64,000 bases of DNA from Rudanella sp031411995 (GTDB lineage: Bacteria > Bacteroidota > Bacteroidia > Cytophagales > Spirosomataceae), in NCBI GenBank assembly GCA_031411995.1, contig JANOCD010000133.1:1-64000 (forward strand). Reading direction: 5' to 3'. Position numbers and translations under genes: made by a program. The number at the start of each line of letters is the position of its first letter. Positions within the stretch are counted from its first letter, which is position 1. The notes beneath the pieces are model-generated. The model did no database searches and was not told the DNA's origin. It was given only the letters and a program-made list of their open reading frames with translations. This document shows, in pieces, positions 16,875 to 25,894 of this stretch.

Positions 16875-18407
16875 ATGAAATACACGCTACTCCTGTTGAT
16901 TTCGCTGGTGGTTCTGCCCGCCTTTGCCCAATCGCCCAACACGGCTCAGTTGCAGGCCATCACCCAAAAACACGTTCGGGCCTCTTATGCCCACCTGAAC
17001 GAGTTTCTGAGCATTCCGAACGATGCTCATATCAACGGACAAATGCAGCCCAATGTCGAGTGGCTCCGGCGGGCATTTGAGCAACGCGGGTTTAACGTAT
17101 CAACCCTGCCCACGCCTACGAATCCGCTGGTGCTGGCCGAGAAAACGGCTCCCGTGGCTACTGCCAACAATGCAGCCGGAACCCCCAAAACACTGCTGCT
17201 TTATATGCACTTCGATGGGCAACCCGTAAGACCGAGCCAATGGCAACAACCCGACCCGTATAAGCCCGTACTGAAGCAGCGCGGGGCCGACGGCAACTGG
17301 ACAGCAATGGACTGGGCAAAACTCCAAACCGACTATGACCCGGAATGGCGCATTTTCGGACGGTCATCGTCCGACGATAAAGGGCCAATTGCCATGTTGC
17401 TGACCGCCCTCACGGCGATGGAACAGGAGAAAATCCCACAACGCTACAACCTAAAAGTGATTTTAGATAGTGAGGAAGAGATTGGTTCCCCCCATTTAGC
17501 CAAAACTGTGCTGGAAAATAAAGACAAGCTGAAGGCCGATGTGTTGCTGGTGATGGATGGCGGGCGGCACTTGTCGAACTTGCCTACGCTCATTTACGGG
17601 TGCCGGGGCATTGCCACCGTAACACTCACCACCTTTGGCCCACGCGGGCCGCAACACAGTGGTCATTATGGCAACTACGCACCCAACCCGGCTCTGCGGA
17701 TGGCCCAACTGTTGGCGGGAATGAAAGATGAGGAAGGCCGCGTTACGATTCCAGGCTACTACGACGGGGTGAAAATCGACGAGAAAGCTGCCCAACTGCT
17801 GGCCGACGTCCCCGACGACCCGGCTCAAATTGCCAAAACGGTGGGAATGGCCGCTCCCGACCGCGTGGGCCGAAACTACCAGGAAGCCCTGCAATACCCC
17901 TCGCTGAACATTCGGGGGCTTTCGTCGGCTTATGTTGGCGAACAGGCTGGCACCGTCATCCCCGACCGGGCTATTGCCGAGCTGGACCTTCGCTTAGTAC
18001 CCGAAACTACCCCGGAACGGCTCATTTCGCTGATTCGAGGCTATATTGAAGGAAAGGGCTACAAAGTTCTTGACAAAGACCCGACCGAGGCCGAACGGTT
18101 GCAATTCCCCAAACTGATTCAGATGCAGGCTGGCCACGAAATGCTCCCTTTTCGCACGGATATTGGCATTCCCGAAGATATCTGGCTGACGCGGGCTATG
18201 ACTCGGGCGTTTGGTCGCGAGCCCGTCAAAATTCGCATGACGGGTGGCTCAGTTCCCATTGTGCCGTTTCTACGGACGCTCAACATCCCCGCCATTCACG
18301 TGCCGATGGTGAACCTCGACAACAACCAACACGCCCCCAACGAGAACCTGCGGCTGGGTAATTATGTGGAAGGTGTTACGACCTGGCTGGGGATTCTAAC
18401 GAACTGA
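16875..18407 (+). CDS. Secreted M20 family dipeptidase
   Basis: A 510-residue zinc peptidase of the M20 family with signal peptide MKYTLLLLISLVVLPAFAQ. Metal ligands and catalytic residues are visible: LYMHFDGQPV (first His and Asp), FGRSSSDDKGPIAM (bridging Asp), DSEEEIGSPH (general-base and metal Glu pair), VMDGG, and a late HAPNEN with the final metal His. The dimerisation lid domain lies between about residues 220 and 380. It would cleave dipeptides or acyl-amino acids in the periplasm. It is monocistronic. Confidence 0.85.
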   Translation: MKYTLLLLISLVVLPAFAQSPNTAQLQAITQKHVRASYAHLNEFLSIPNDAHINGQMQPNVEWLRRAFEQRGFNVSTLPTPTNPLVLAEKTAPVATANNAAGTPKTLLLYMHFDGQPVRPSQWQQPDPYKPVLKQRGADGNWTAMDWAKLQTDYDPEWRIFGRSSSDDKGPIAMLLTALTAMEQEKIPQRYNLKVILDSEEEIGSPHLAKTVLENKDKLKADVLLVMDGGRHLSNLPTLIYGCRGIATVTLTTFGPRGPQHSGHYGNYAPNPALRMAQLLAGMKDEEGRVTIPGYYDGVKIDEKAAQLLADVPDDPAQIAKTVGMAAPDRVGRNYQEALQYPSLNIRGLSSAYVGEQAGTVIPDRAIAELDLRLVPETTPERLISLIRGYIEGKGYKVLDKDPTEAERLQFPKLIQMQAGHEMLPFRTDIGIPEDIWLTRAMTRAFGREPVKIRMTGGSVPIVPFLRTLNIPAIHVPMVNLDNNQHAPNENLRLGNYVEGVTTWLGILTN

Positions 18408-18464
18408 TGCCGTGGTGCAGAAGGCATTGATGGAGCCGATACGAAAAAATAGACCCTCATTCCG

Positions 18465-18472
18465 TACTTTTG
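18465..18472 (+). promoter_or_regulatory. Promoter -7 element of icd
   Basis: TACTTTTG matches TAnnTTTG exactly and lies 59 bases upstream of the icd start, in the only spacer that could carry its promoter. A -33 TTG is not evident at normal spacing. Confidence 0.55.
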
Positions 18473-18531
18473 CACCGCGCAGGCAGCCCTGCCAACTTTT
18501 GCTCGTTCCCAATTATTTATAAACAATTCGC

Positions 18532-19749
18532 ATGGAAAAAATTAAAGTGGCAAATCCGGTTGTCGAACTGGATGGCGACGAGATGACCCGCATTATCTGG
18601 AAGTTTATCAAAGACAAACTGATTCTGCCCTACGTTGATGTTGATATTAAATACTTCGACCTTGGCATCGAATACCGCGACGAAACCAACGATCAGGTAA
18701 CGATCGACGCAGCCAACGCCATCAAACAATACGGCGTGGGTATTAAATGCGCCACGATCACGCCCGACGAAGACCGCGTGAAAGAGTTCAATCTGAAGCA
18801 GATGTGGAAGTCGCCCAACGGCACGATCCGCAATATTCTGGACGGAACGGTTTTCCGCGAGCCTATCGTGATGAACAACGTACCCCGTTTAGTGACCAAC
18901 TGGACAGCCCCTATCATTGTGGGTCGCCATGCGTTTGGTGATCAGTATAAAGCCACCGATTTTCTGGTGCCGGGCAAAGGTAAGCTCACCATGAAGTTTG
19001 AAGGGGAAGACGGAACAGTGATGGAATTTGAGGTATATGACTTCAAAGGACCGGGTGTGGCCATGGGTATGTATAACGTGGATGCGTCGATTCGGGGGTT
19101 TGCCCGGTCGTGTTTCAACGTGGCCCAGCAAAAAGGCTGGCCGCTGTACCTCTCGACCAAAAACACGATCCTGAAAAAATACGACGGTCGGTTCAAAGAC
19201 ATTTTTCAGGAAATTTACGACGCTGAGTTTGCCGGAAAGGTGCAGTACGAACACCGCCTGATCGACGACATGGTGGCATCGGCCCTCAAGTGGAATGGCA
19301 ACTTTGTGTGGGCCTGTAAAAACTACGATGGCGACGTGCAGTCGGACACCGTGGCCCAGGGTTTTGGCTCATTGGGTCTGATGACTTCAGTGCTGCTCAC
19401 TCCTGATGGTCAGACCATGGAGGCCGAAGCCGCCCACGGCACCGTGACGCGCCATTACCGCGAATACCAGAAAGGCAACAAGACTTCGACCAACCCAATT
19501 GCGTCGATCTATGCCTGGACACGGGGTTTAGAATTCCGGGGTAAACTCGATGGTAACCAACCCCTTATAGACTTCGCCACTGCGCTCGAAGCCGTTTGTG
19601 TGGAGGTTGTTGAAAGCGGAAAAATGACCAAAGATCTGGCTTTGTCAGCCTACCCGGTTGGTACTAAGTTGACCGCTGGTGAGCATTATCTGAACACCGA
19701 AGATTTCCTCGAAGAACTGGATGCTGCTCTGAAAGCGAAACTGGCTTAA
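18532..19749 (+). CDS. icd: NADP-dependent isocitrate dehydrogenase, eukaryote-type
   Basis: A 405-residue enzyme of the homodimeric eukaryote-like IDH subfamily. It oxidatively decarboxylates isocitrate to 2-oxoglutarate in the TCA cycle. Seen: VVELDGDEMTRIIWKFIKD at the N-terminus, KSPNGTIRNILDGTVFREP for isocitrate binding, and the signature GLMTSVLLTPDG followed by EAAHGTVTRHYR and KGNKTSTNPIASIYAW for metal and NADP binding. Length is right for this class (about 400-415). It is a single-gene unit with a promoter box at 18465 and a strong terminator at 19771. Confidence 0.95.
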   Translation: MEKIKVANPVVELDGDEMTRIIWKFIKDKLILPYVDVDIKYFDLGIEYRDETNDQVTIDAANAIKQYGVGIKCATITPDEDRVKEFNLKQMWKSPNGTIRNILDGTVFREPIVMNNVPRLVTNWTAPIIVGRHAFGDQYKATDFLVPGKGKLTMKFEGEDGTVMEFEVYDFKGPGVAMGMYNVDASIRGFARSCFNVAQQKGWPLYLSTKNTILKKYDGRFKDIFQEIYDAEFAGKVQYEHRLIDDMVASALKWNGNFVWACKNYDGDVQSDTVAQGFGSLGLMTSVLLTPDGQTMEAEAAHGTVTRHYREYQKGNKTSTNPIASIYAWTRGLEFRGKLDGNQPLIDFATALEAVCVEVVESGKMTKDLALSAYPVGTKLTAGEHYLNTEDFLEELDAALKAKLA

Positions 19750-19770
19750 AAAATAGACTGTGTTGATTTT

Positions 19771-19810
19771 ATAGCCCTGCAAGGTTTTCGACCCTTGCAG
19801 GGCTATTTTT
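19771..19810 (+). terminator. Intrinsic terminator after icd
   Basis: ATAGCCCTGCAAGG (19771-19784) and CCTTGCAGGGCTAT (19793-19806) pair perfectly over 14 bases with an eight-base loop and are followed by TTTT. On the minus strand it also stands just beyond the stop of the convergent oxidoreductase gene. Confidence 0.85.
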
Positions 19811-19826
19811 GCTACCTACATCCCGG

Positions 19827-20762
19827 CTACATCGTAACCACCAATTTACCTTTTACGTGGCCAGTTTCGCTGTATTCATGGGCCTGAGCGAGTTCGTCGA
19901 GGGTGTATGTTTTGTCGATGATGGCCAGCAGATGCCCGTCCGTGACTTGTTTCAGGAGCCAATTCATATCAGTTTGGGTAAACGTAAACAGGATCGAATC
20001 GGCTTTCTGCTTCGTGAACGTTGTTACAACCTGATCTAACACCTGTTTGGGGGAGGGGGTTGTGGTCACGTAGGTGCCGGTTTCGGTCAGGATGGGTTTA
20101 CAATCCTCAAACGAGCTTTTACCCACTGCATCGAAAATCAGATCGTAGGTTTCGGTGCCCTTGGTGAAATCCGTAGTCGTATAGTCAATGACTTGATCGG
20201 CACCAAGCTGGCGAACAAGCGCGATGCTGTCAGTGCTGCAAACCGCCGTGACGTGGGCACCCATAATCTTGGCAATCTGCACCGCAAACGTACCCACACC
20301 CCCCGCTGCTCCGTTGATCAGCACGCGGTCGTTGGGCCGCAAATGGCCTTTGTCGCGCATTCCTTGGAGGGCGGTTCCGGCGGCAATGGGCATGGCGGCT
20401 GCCTGAACAAAATCAACTTCGTCGGGGAGTTTCACCACATTTTTGTTCTCAGCCACGGCATATTCGGCGTAGCTGCCGCCCTTGATTCCTAAGGAAGCCA
20501 CCACTCGGTCACCGGGTTGCAAGTCGGTGACCATCAGGCCAACGGCTTCGACTACGCCCGCACACTCGCCCCCCAGAATTTTGGGAAAGTCGCCCGATTG
20601 CATCAGTTTCATCATCCCCTCGCGAACTTTGGTCTCAAACGGATTGATGCCGGCGGCATGAACCCGAATCAAAACATCATGCGTGTCGACTTCGGGGCGG
20701 GGGATGTCGGCGGTGTGCAATTCGCGGGCACTACCGTACTGGCTAATGATGGCTGCTTTCAT
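19827..20762 (-). CDS. NADP-dependent MDR oxidoreductase
   Basis: A 311-residue medium-chain reductase of the quinone oxidoreductase type. The GroES-like N-terminal domain has AAGINPFETKVREG and GGECAGVVEAVG; the nucleotide motif is INGAAGGVGTFAVQIAKIMG. No structural zinc cysteines are present. It is convergent with icd and divergent from the pirin gene (84-base spacer). It resembles the protein at 13598 in family and length but is clearly a different gene. The substrate is unknown; reduction of quinones or enals is typical. Confidence 0.8.
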   Translation of the reverse strand: MKAAIISQYGSARELHTADIPRPEVDTHDVLIRVHAAGINPFETKVREGMMKLMQSGDFPKILGGECAGVVEAVGLMVTDLQPGDRVVASLGIKGGSYAEYAVAENKNVVKLPDEVDFVQAAAMPIAAGTALQGMRDKGHLRPNDRVLINGAAGGVGTFAVQIAKIMGAHVTAVCSTDSIALVRQLGADQVIDYTTTDFTKGTETYDLIFDAVGKSSFEDCKPILTETGTYVTTTPSPKQVLDQVVTTFTKQKADSILFTFTQTDMNWLLKQVTDGHLLAIIDKTYTLDELAQAHEYSETGHVKGKLVVTM

Positions 20763-20846
20763 AATCGTTGCGTTATCGTATCCAAAAACAACTTGTTCTG
20801 TCTGTGTTTTGTTGAGAAGACATCAATCAGTATTCGTTACGAAACC

Positions 20847-21698
20847 ATGTTAGCTGTACGTAAACTTCATAAAGCTCAGAATGCCCCCATTGGTGATTTG
20901 GTCACGTACCGGGCTTTGCCCACGCATTCAGTCGATATGATCGACCCATTTTTGTTTCTGAATCATCATGGTCCGCAGGTGTATCCGTCCCATAACCAAG
21001 GGCTTCCGTTTGGACCGCACCCGCACCGGGGGATGGAAACCGTCACGTTCATCATTGATGGCGATATTGCCCATAAAGACAGTACTGGTCACGAAAGTGT
21101 GATTTCTGCTGGCGGGGTGCAGTGGATGACTGCCGGGCGCGGCTTGATTCACGCCGAAACCTCATCGGCTGAGTTTCTTAAAAACGGCGGTAGGCTGGAA
21201 ATCCTACAGCTTTGGCTGAACCTCCCCGCCCGCCTGAAAATGACGGAGCCTGCCTACCTGGGTTTGCAACACGACCAGATTCCGAGCCTGACGCTGGACG
21301 AAGGTAGGGTGACAGTTGATCTTGTTTCGGGTGAGTGGGAGGGCAACAAAGCGGCTTTTGAATCGGCGGTTGGCGTGTCCCTGAACACCATTTCGTTTCG
21401 GCCCGGTGGTAAACTGACCGTGGATATATCGGCAGGCGAGAACATTTTCTTCTACGTTATTCGGGGTTCACTAAACGTGAACGGAACTGAGGTAAATGCG
21501 CTGAATCTGGCGGAGTTTGGTCAGGAAGGCGGTGAATTGGTGATCTCCTCCGACGCAGAAAGTATTCTGTTACTGGGTCATGCCCAACCGATTGATGAAC
21601 CCGTTGTGGCGCAGGGGCCGTTTGTCATGAATACGCAACAGGAAATAATGGAAGCCTATGCCGATTACAGAAAAGGTAAATTCGGCACTTGGGCATAA
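20847..21698 (+). CDS. Pirin family bicupin
   Basis: A bicupin of 283 residues matching the pirin family. The N-terminal cupin carries the metal ligands in FGPHPHRGMETVTFIIDG and AGRGLIHAETS (three His and one Glu). Pirins bind iron and some act as quercetin dioxygenases or redox sensors. The start at 20847, MLAVRKLHKAQNAP, is preferred because the family begins here; in-frame sequence further upstream overlaps the divergent oxidoreductase gene. It is followed 24 bases later by the FrnE-like gene, suggesting a two-gene oxidative-stress unit. Confidence 0.85.
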   Translation: MLAVRKLHKAQNAPIGDLVTYRALPTHSVDMIDPFLFLNHHGPQVYPSHNQGLPFGPHPHRGMETVTFIIDGDIAHKDSTGHESVISAGGVQWMTAGRGLIHAETSSAEFLKNGGRLEILQLWLNLPARLKMTEPAYLGLQHDQIPSLTLDEGRVTVDLVSGEWEGNKAAFESAVGVSLNTISFRPGGKLTVDISAGENIFFYVIRGSLNVNGTEVNALNLAEFGQEGGELVISSDAESILLLGHAQPIDEPVVAQGPFVMNTQQEIMEAYADYRKGKFGTWA

Positions 21699-21722
21699 TA
21701 AACATAAAAACAACAAATTGAC

Positions 21723-22427
21723 ATGGACGTTGAAATCTGGAGTGATGTCATGTGCCCGTTCTGCTACATTGGTAAGCGGAAATTTGAATCTGCCCTCAAT
21801 CAGTTTCCCCAAAAAGAGCAGGTCAATATTGTCTGGAAAAGCTTTCAGCTTAATCCTGACATGAAATCGGAGCCGGGCAGGTCGACTATTGAGCATTTGG
21901 CGGAGGTAAAAGGCCTGAGCCTGGCCGAAGCGAAACGAATGACCGATCATGTTACGGCAATGGCCCGCGAAGTTGGGCTTACGTACCACTTCGAGAAAGC
22001 CGTGGTTGCCAATTCGTGGGACGCGCACCGGCTGATTCAGTTAGCCAAACAACATGGCCTGGGCGATGCCGCCGAAGAGGGTTTGTTTGAGGCCTATTTT
22101 ACCAACGGTCGCGATACCTCTGACCACGCGACGCTGCTTGAGATTGGCACTGGGATCGGCCTTGACAAAGCTGCCGTTGAGCAACTACTTCAAACCAATC
22201 AGTTTGCTGAGGCCGTTCGGCAGGATATTTATGAAGCCCGGCAAGTGGGCGTACAGGGCGTACCCTTTTTTGTGTTTAACCGGAAATATGCAGTTTCAGG
22301 AGCGCAACCACCCGAAACGTTTCTTGGCGCTTTACAAACTGCCTGGCCAGAATGGGAGAAAGCGAATTCGGCCCTTGCTCACTTAACCACGGATGGCCCG
22401 GTTTGCGCTTCGGGGGAGATTTGTTAA
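21723..22427 (+). CDS. DsbA family oxidoreductase, FrnE-like
   Basis: A 234-residue cytoplasmic thioredoxin-fold protein of the FrnE/2-hydroxychromene-2-carboxylate isomerase-like DsbA group. The active site is WSDVMCPFCYIGKRKFE (CPFC) and the cis-proline loop is QGVPFFVFN. A helical insertion fills the middle. No signal peptide is seen, in contrast to classical DsbA, so it acts in the cytoplasm on thiols or polyketide-like substrates. It lies 24 bases after the pirin gene and is probably cotranscribed. Confidence 0.84.
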   Translation: MDVEIWSDVMCPFCYIGKRKFESALNQFPQKEQVNIVWKSFQLNPDMKSEPGRSTIEHLAEVKGLSLAEAKRMTDHVTAMAREVGLTYHFEKAVVANSWDAHRLIQLAKQHGLGDAAEEGLFEAYFTNGRDTSDHATLLEIGTGIGLDKAAVEQLLQTNQFAEAVRQDIYEARQVGVQGVPFFVFNRKYAVSGAQPPETFLGALQTAWPEWEKANSALAHLTTDGPVCASGEIC

Positions 22428-22447
22428 TGAGAAGTTGGCGTAACACC

Positions 22448-23107
22448 CTACAAAAACGGCATCATCAGATCAGCTACAAACTGATTGCCGGTGTCGTTTA
22501 AGTGGACCCGGTCGGTGGTCAGGATGCCCTGCGCCTTATTTTCGGGGTTGCTTTTGAGGTTGTAGTCTAAGAAAGCCTTCCGCAAATCGCACAGCGGGAG
22601 GTTTTGTTTTTTGGCGAGGTCGCGAATCAACGCGCTGTACTGGTTCAGGTCGCCGTCCTGCTCGTTGGAGTTGTCGGTTTTTTCGCCGATCACGGCGGGC
22701 GTACACAGCACCACTTTGGCGTTGGCGGCCTGGAGTTTGCGAATCAGCCCTTCGTAGAACTTCACGAACTTGTCAGGGTCGGTGCCGGTGCCGTAGGTGC
22801 GCTTGTGCCACACGTCGTTCACGCCTACATAAATAAAGACAAGATCAGGTTGTTTGGCCAGCACGTCGTCTTCCATCCGCAGAAACAGATCATAAACTTT
22901 GTTGCCACCGATGCCCGCACCAATCAGTTCATAATCAGCGGCTTTGTTTTGCTTGGTAAGCATCTCGCCTAAGCGGGTAATGTAGCCACCGGGCTTCACG
23001 CCGGCTTGCGTAATGGAGTCGCCAAAGAAAATAACACGCTTGGGTTTGGCCGGTACAAAGGCCATGCCGACAAGGAAAACAAGGGCTAAGGAAATACGGA
23101 GGAGCAT
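22448..23107 (-). CDS. SGNH/GDSL hydrolase, secreted
   Basis: A GDSL-type esterase of about 219 residues. Block I is FFGDSITQAG, block III is VGVNDVWHK, and block V is DRVHLNDTGN with the catalytic Asp and His. The N-terminus MLLRISLALVFLVGMAFVPA is a signal peptide. The ATG at 23107 is chosen; an ATG at 23134 would overlap the permease gene by 14 bases. Members deacetylate carbohydrates or cleave lipids. Location after a gluconate-type permease suggests a role in carbohydrate acquisition. Confidence 0.8.
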   Translation of the reverse strand: MLLRISLALVFLVGMAFVPAKPKRVIFFGDSITQAGVKPGGYITRLGEMLTKQNKAADYELIGAGIGGNKVYDLFLRMEDDVLAKQPDLVFIYVGVNDVWHKRTYGTGTDPDKFVKFYEGLIRKLQAANAKVVLCTPAVIGEKTDNSNEQDGDLNQYSALIRDLAKKQNLPLCDLRKAFLDYNLKSNPENKAQGILTTDRVHLNDTGNQFVADLMMPFL

Positions 23108-23120
23108 AAATCTATTTGGT

Positions 23121-24485
23121 TTAAATGATCGCATCCAGCACTAAAACGCCCGCCAGGCCAACCACCGAAACAATGGTTTCCATAACTGTCCAGGTGCGGA
23201 GTGTGTCGGGAATCGAGAGATTGAAATATTCTTTGAAGAGCCAGAAACCGGGGTCGTTAATGTGCGAACACATCAGGCTGCCTGCTCCAATGGCCAGTAC
23301 CATCAACTCCGGGTTCACGTTTTGGGCCTGAATCAGGGGTAAAATAATGCCCACCGTTGTCAGACCCGCCACCGTTGCCGACCCCACGCAAATGCGGATG
23401 AAACCCGCCATGCCCCAACCCAACAGCAGGGGCGGAATGGCCACGCCCGTGAGCAACCCACCAATGTAGGTACTGGTGCCACTGTCGGCGAAGATTTGTT
23501 TGAGGGCACCGGCACCGGCAATCACCAGCAAAATAGGCGAGGCCGCTTTGATGGCTTCCTCCAGTTCTTTCATCACCGATTTCATGGTCGGGCGGTTGCC
23601 GTCGGCTCCTTTGCGGAGGCCCAATACCCAAATGGCCACCAACACCGAAAGCAACATACCCATGTACGGCTCGGCTACAAGAGTAAGCAGCTTTCCGGGT
23701 AATGAAGTGGGGTCAAGCACTGGTGTTTGGCCGTCAGGAGCCGTAAGCAGATATGTTTTCAGGGGGCCGAAAACAGTGAGCAACACCACCGGCAACAGGG
23801 CCACCAGAAAACTGATGCCCGCACCCGGCAAATCGGTGGTCGGCACCTCTTTGATATTGAACAGTTCACGGTCGATTTTGGGTTGGAACCGGCCCAGCGT
23901 TTTGCCAAAAATTGGTCCGGCGATCACAATAGCGGGGATAGCCACGAGAATGCCGTAGAAGAGTGTCAGGCCAATTTTGGCGTTCAGTTGGCCGGCAATG
24001 GCGGCAGGGGAGGGGTGCGGAGGCAAATAGCCATGCGCCACCGACAGAGCCGACAGCATCGGAATGGCGACGGTCAGCAGGGGTAAGCGTGTGGAGTAGG
24101 TGATGGTGAAAATCAGCGGGGCTACAATAATAAAACCGGCGTTGTAGAACAGCGGAATCCCGATAATGAACCCCGCCAGAGCCAACCCCCAGCGAATGTT
24201 TTTGATGCCGAACCAGCCAATCAGTACATTCGTAATTTGTCGGGCGGCCCCGCTTTCGGCCACCAAACGGCCCAGCATGGCCCCGAAACCAATAATCAGT
24301 ACCAGGTCGCCGAGGGTGCCGCCGATGCCTGTTTGAATGGATTTACCTACGGCTGTTACGTCCATACCAGCAGCTAAACCAATGCCAAGCGAGACAATTA
24401 CGAACGAGATAAAGGTGTCGAGTTTGACAAACGCAATCAGGATAATCAGGGCAAGAATGCCAATCAGGGTAAGGAGTAGGGGCAT
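23121..24485 (-). CDS. GntP family gluconate/sugar-acid permease
   Basis: A 454-residue membrane protein with about twelve or more hydrophobic segments matching the GntP/GntT proton symporter family. Typical stretches are GIGGTLGDLVLIIGFGAMLG near residue 60, YLPPHPSPAAIAG near residue 150, and SLMCSHINDPGFWLFKEYF near residue 400. Substrates in the family are gluconate, idonate, glycerate and related acids; the exact one is unknown. It sits 17 bases downstream of mcrC and 13 bases upstream of the SGNH hydrolase, so all three may be one transcript. Confidence 0.87.
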   Translation of the reverse strand: MPLLLTLIGILALIILIAFVKLDTFISFVIVSLGIGLAAGMDVTAVGKSIQTGIGGTLGDLVLIIGFGAMLGRLVAESGAARQITNVLIGWFGIKNIRWGLALAGFIIGIPLFYNAGFIIVAPLIFTITYSTRLPLLTVAIPMLSALSVAHGYLPPHPSPAAIAGQLNAKIGLTLFYGILVAIPAIVIAGPIFGKTLGRFQPKIDRELFNIKEVPTTDLPGAGISFLVALLPVVLLTVFGPLKTYLLTAPDGQTPVLDPTSLPGKLLTLVAEPYMGMLLSVLVAIWVLGLRKGADGNRPTMKSVMKELEEAIKAASPILLVIAGAGALKQIFADSGTSTYIGGLLTGVAIPPLLLGWGMAGFIRICVGSATVAGLTTVGIILPLIQAQNVNPELMVLAIGAGSLMCSHINDPGFWLFKEYFNLSIPDTLRTWTVMETIVSVVGLAGVLVLDAII

Positions 24486-24502
24486 AGTGAGTAGGCAGTT
24501 TC

Positions 24503-25801
24503 TTACCCTGAAACGTACCCAAATAGTTTTTCTACTTCTTCCCGTAGCGGTCTTGTTAGGTCGAAGGGCAGCACGTGGAGACGCATGGTGGGGTCGTAGC
24601 CGAACACGTCTAAAGGTTGTCGGAAGGTGGAGTTAGCAGGATAAACAAGGAACACATCGCCCGCGCCGTATTTTTTGCCGTAAGCGAAGAGTTGGTATAA
24701 ATCAGCCGAGTCGATGCCGTATTGCCGTTGGGGGTTGGTGCCGTCGATGGTTTTCCATTTGGTGTCGAACACCAATGTTTGGTTCGCATGCCGCACCAGC
24801 ACATCGGGGCGGAGCCGAAATTTGGGTAGCCCGCCGTGCGTCTCCACCAAATGCGCCGATGACTCCTGGGTTGTCACATCTCCTTCGGGCCAGAACGCCC
24901 GGAACCCATGGGCCACATATTCCTCGAAAACCCGTTGCATCGGAAACAGCAGCGACAGAGCTGAAGTCGCGCCAGTGCGGGGGCCAAATGCCCGACCCGT
25001 GAGCAGCAACTCGGCCCAGCCCAAAGCCGGGGCATACCGGTCGAACAGGCGGTTGAGGGTTTGGATGGCCCGAAGATCGGCAAGGAGATTTTCGGATATC
25101 GGAACGTCGTGCATGATCGCCAGCAGTTGATAGAGCCGTGTTTCGAGCTGCAATGTGCCAACGCGGGGCAGCACATGCAACAGGGCCGATTTCAGCACCC
25201 GGTTGGGTGGCACGTCCATCGTCAGGGCATCGTAGGCAACGGCTAATCGTTCGGCATGAACGAGGTTCTCGCGCAGGTGCCGGGCGGGCTGCAGTCGCCC
25301 CCGCACAAACGGCTGATTATTTTCGATGGTTTGGTAAGCCGTTTGCAGCCCCTGCCGGGCTACGGTGGTAAGCGTATCTAAAAAAGCCAATACAAACACG
25401 TTCCAGAGCGGTAATCGGGTGGCACCCAAATGCGCATTGGTGAGGGTTCGAAATGGGCAATCGGGTAGGTGCCGAAGCATTCGGAGCAGGGCGGTTCGGG
25501 CAGGGCCGTGCGTTTCCGGGTCAGTCGATTGGGTCTCGAAAATTTTGGGCAGAACCTCCAGAATGGCCCCACCAGGTAGCGAAATCAGGCCCGCATACGT
25601 CCCCATCCGAATGGTTTCCTGTCCCCGATGATACCCATAACTCACAACGTTTTCGGCTTCGGGAAGGCCCGCCAGCGTTCGCAGATGGGCAAAAACCGAC
25701 TCGTCCACCAAAAGCGCGTCATTGGTTGGGGCCAATTGACTTGCATTGGCTGAGGGCCGAATCAAACCGTTTTCGGAAATAGTTAGGTGCGTTTGGGGCA
25801 T
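24503..25801 (-). CDS. mcrC: McrC-like nuclease subunit without adjacent McrB
   Basis: A 432-residue protein matching McrC, the endonuclease subunit of the McrBC modified-cytosine restriction system. The C-terminal PD-(D/E)xK nuclease is visible as FRLRPDVLVRH then TLVFDTKWK. The N-terminal half has the family pattern GYHRGQETIRMGTYAGLISL and LEVLPKI. McrC normally needs the GTPase McrB, usually the gene just upstream, but here the neighbours are manganese catalase (divergent) and gluconate permease (downstream, 17 bases). Either McrB is elsewhere or this is a stand-alone variant. The nuclease core appears intact. Confidence 0.83.
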   Translation of the reverse strand: MPQTHLTISENGLIRPSANASQLAPTNDALLVDESVFAHLRTLAGLPEAENVVSYGYHRGQETIRMGTYAGLISLPGGAILEVLPKIFETQSTDPETHGPARTALLRMLRHLPDCPFRTLTNAHLGATRLPLWNVFVLAFLDTLTTVARQGLQTAYQTIENNQPFVRGRLQPARHLRENLVHAERLAVAYDALTMDVPPNRVLKSALLHVLPRVGTLQLETRLYQLLAIMHDVPISENLLADLRAIQTLNRLFDRYAPALGWAELLLTGRAFGPRTGATSALSLLFPMQRVFEEYVAHGFRAFWPEGDVTTQESSAHLVETHGGLPKFRLRPDVLVRHANQTLVFDTKWKTIDGTNPQRQYGIDSADLYQLFAYGKKYGAGDVFLVYPANSTFRQPLDVFGYDPTMRLHVLPFDLTRPLREEVEKLFGYVSG

Positions 25802-25894
25802 TTTATAAAAAAAAACGATCTAAGAAAAGTATTTACAACCAATCAATAAAAACCATGTTAGCCTATTGAATAACTAAACAAAACCATAGTCAAC

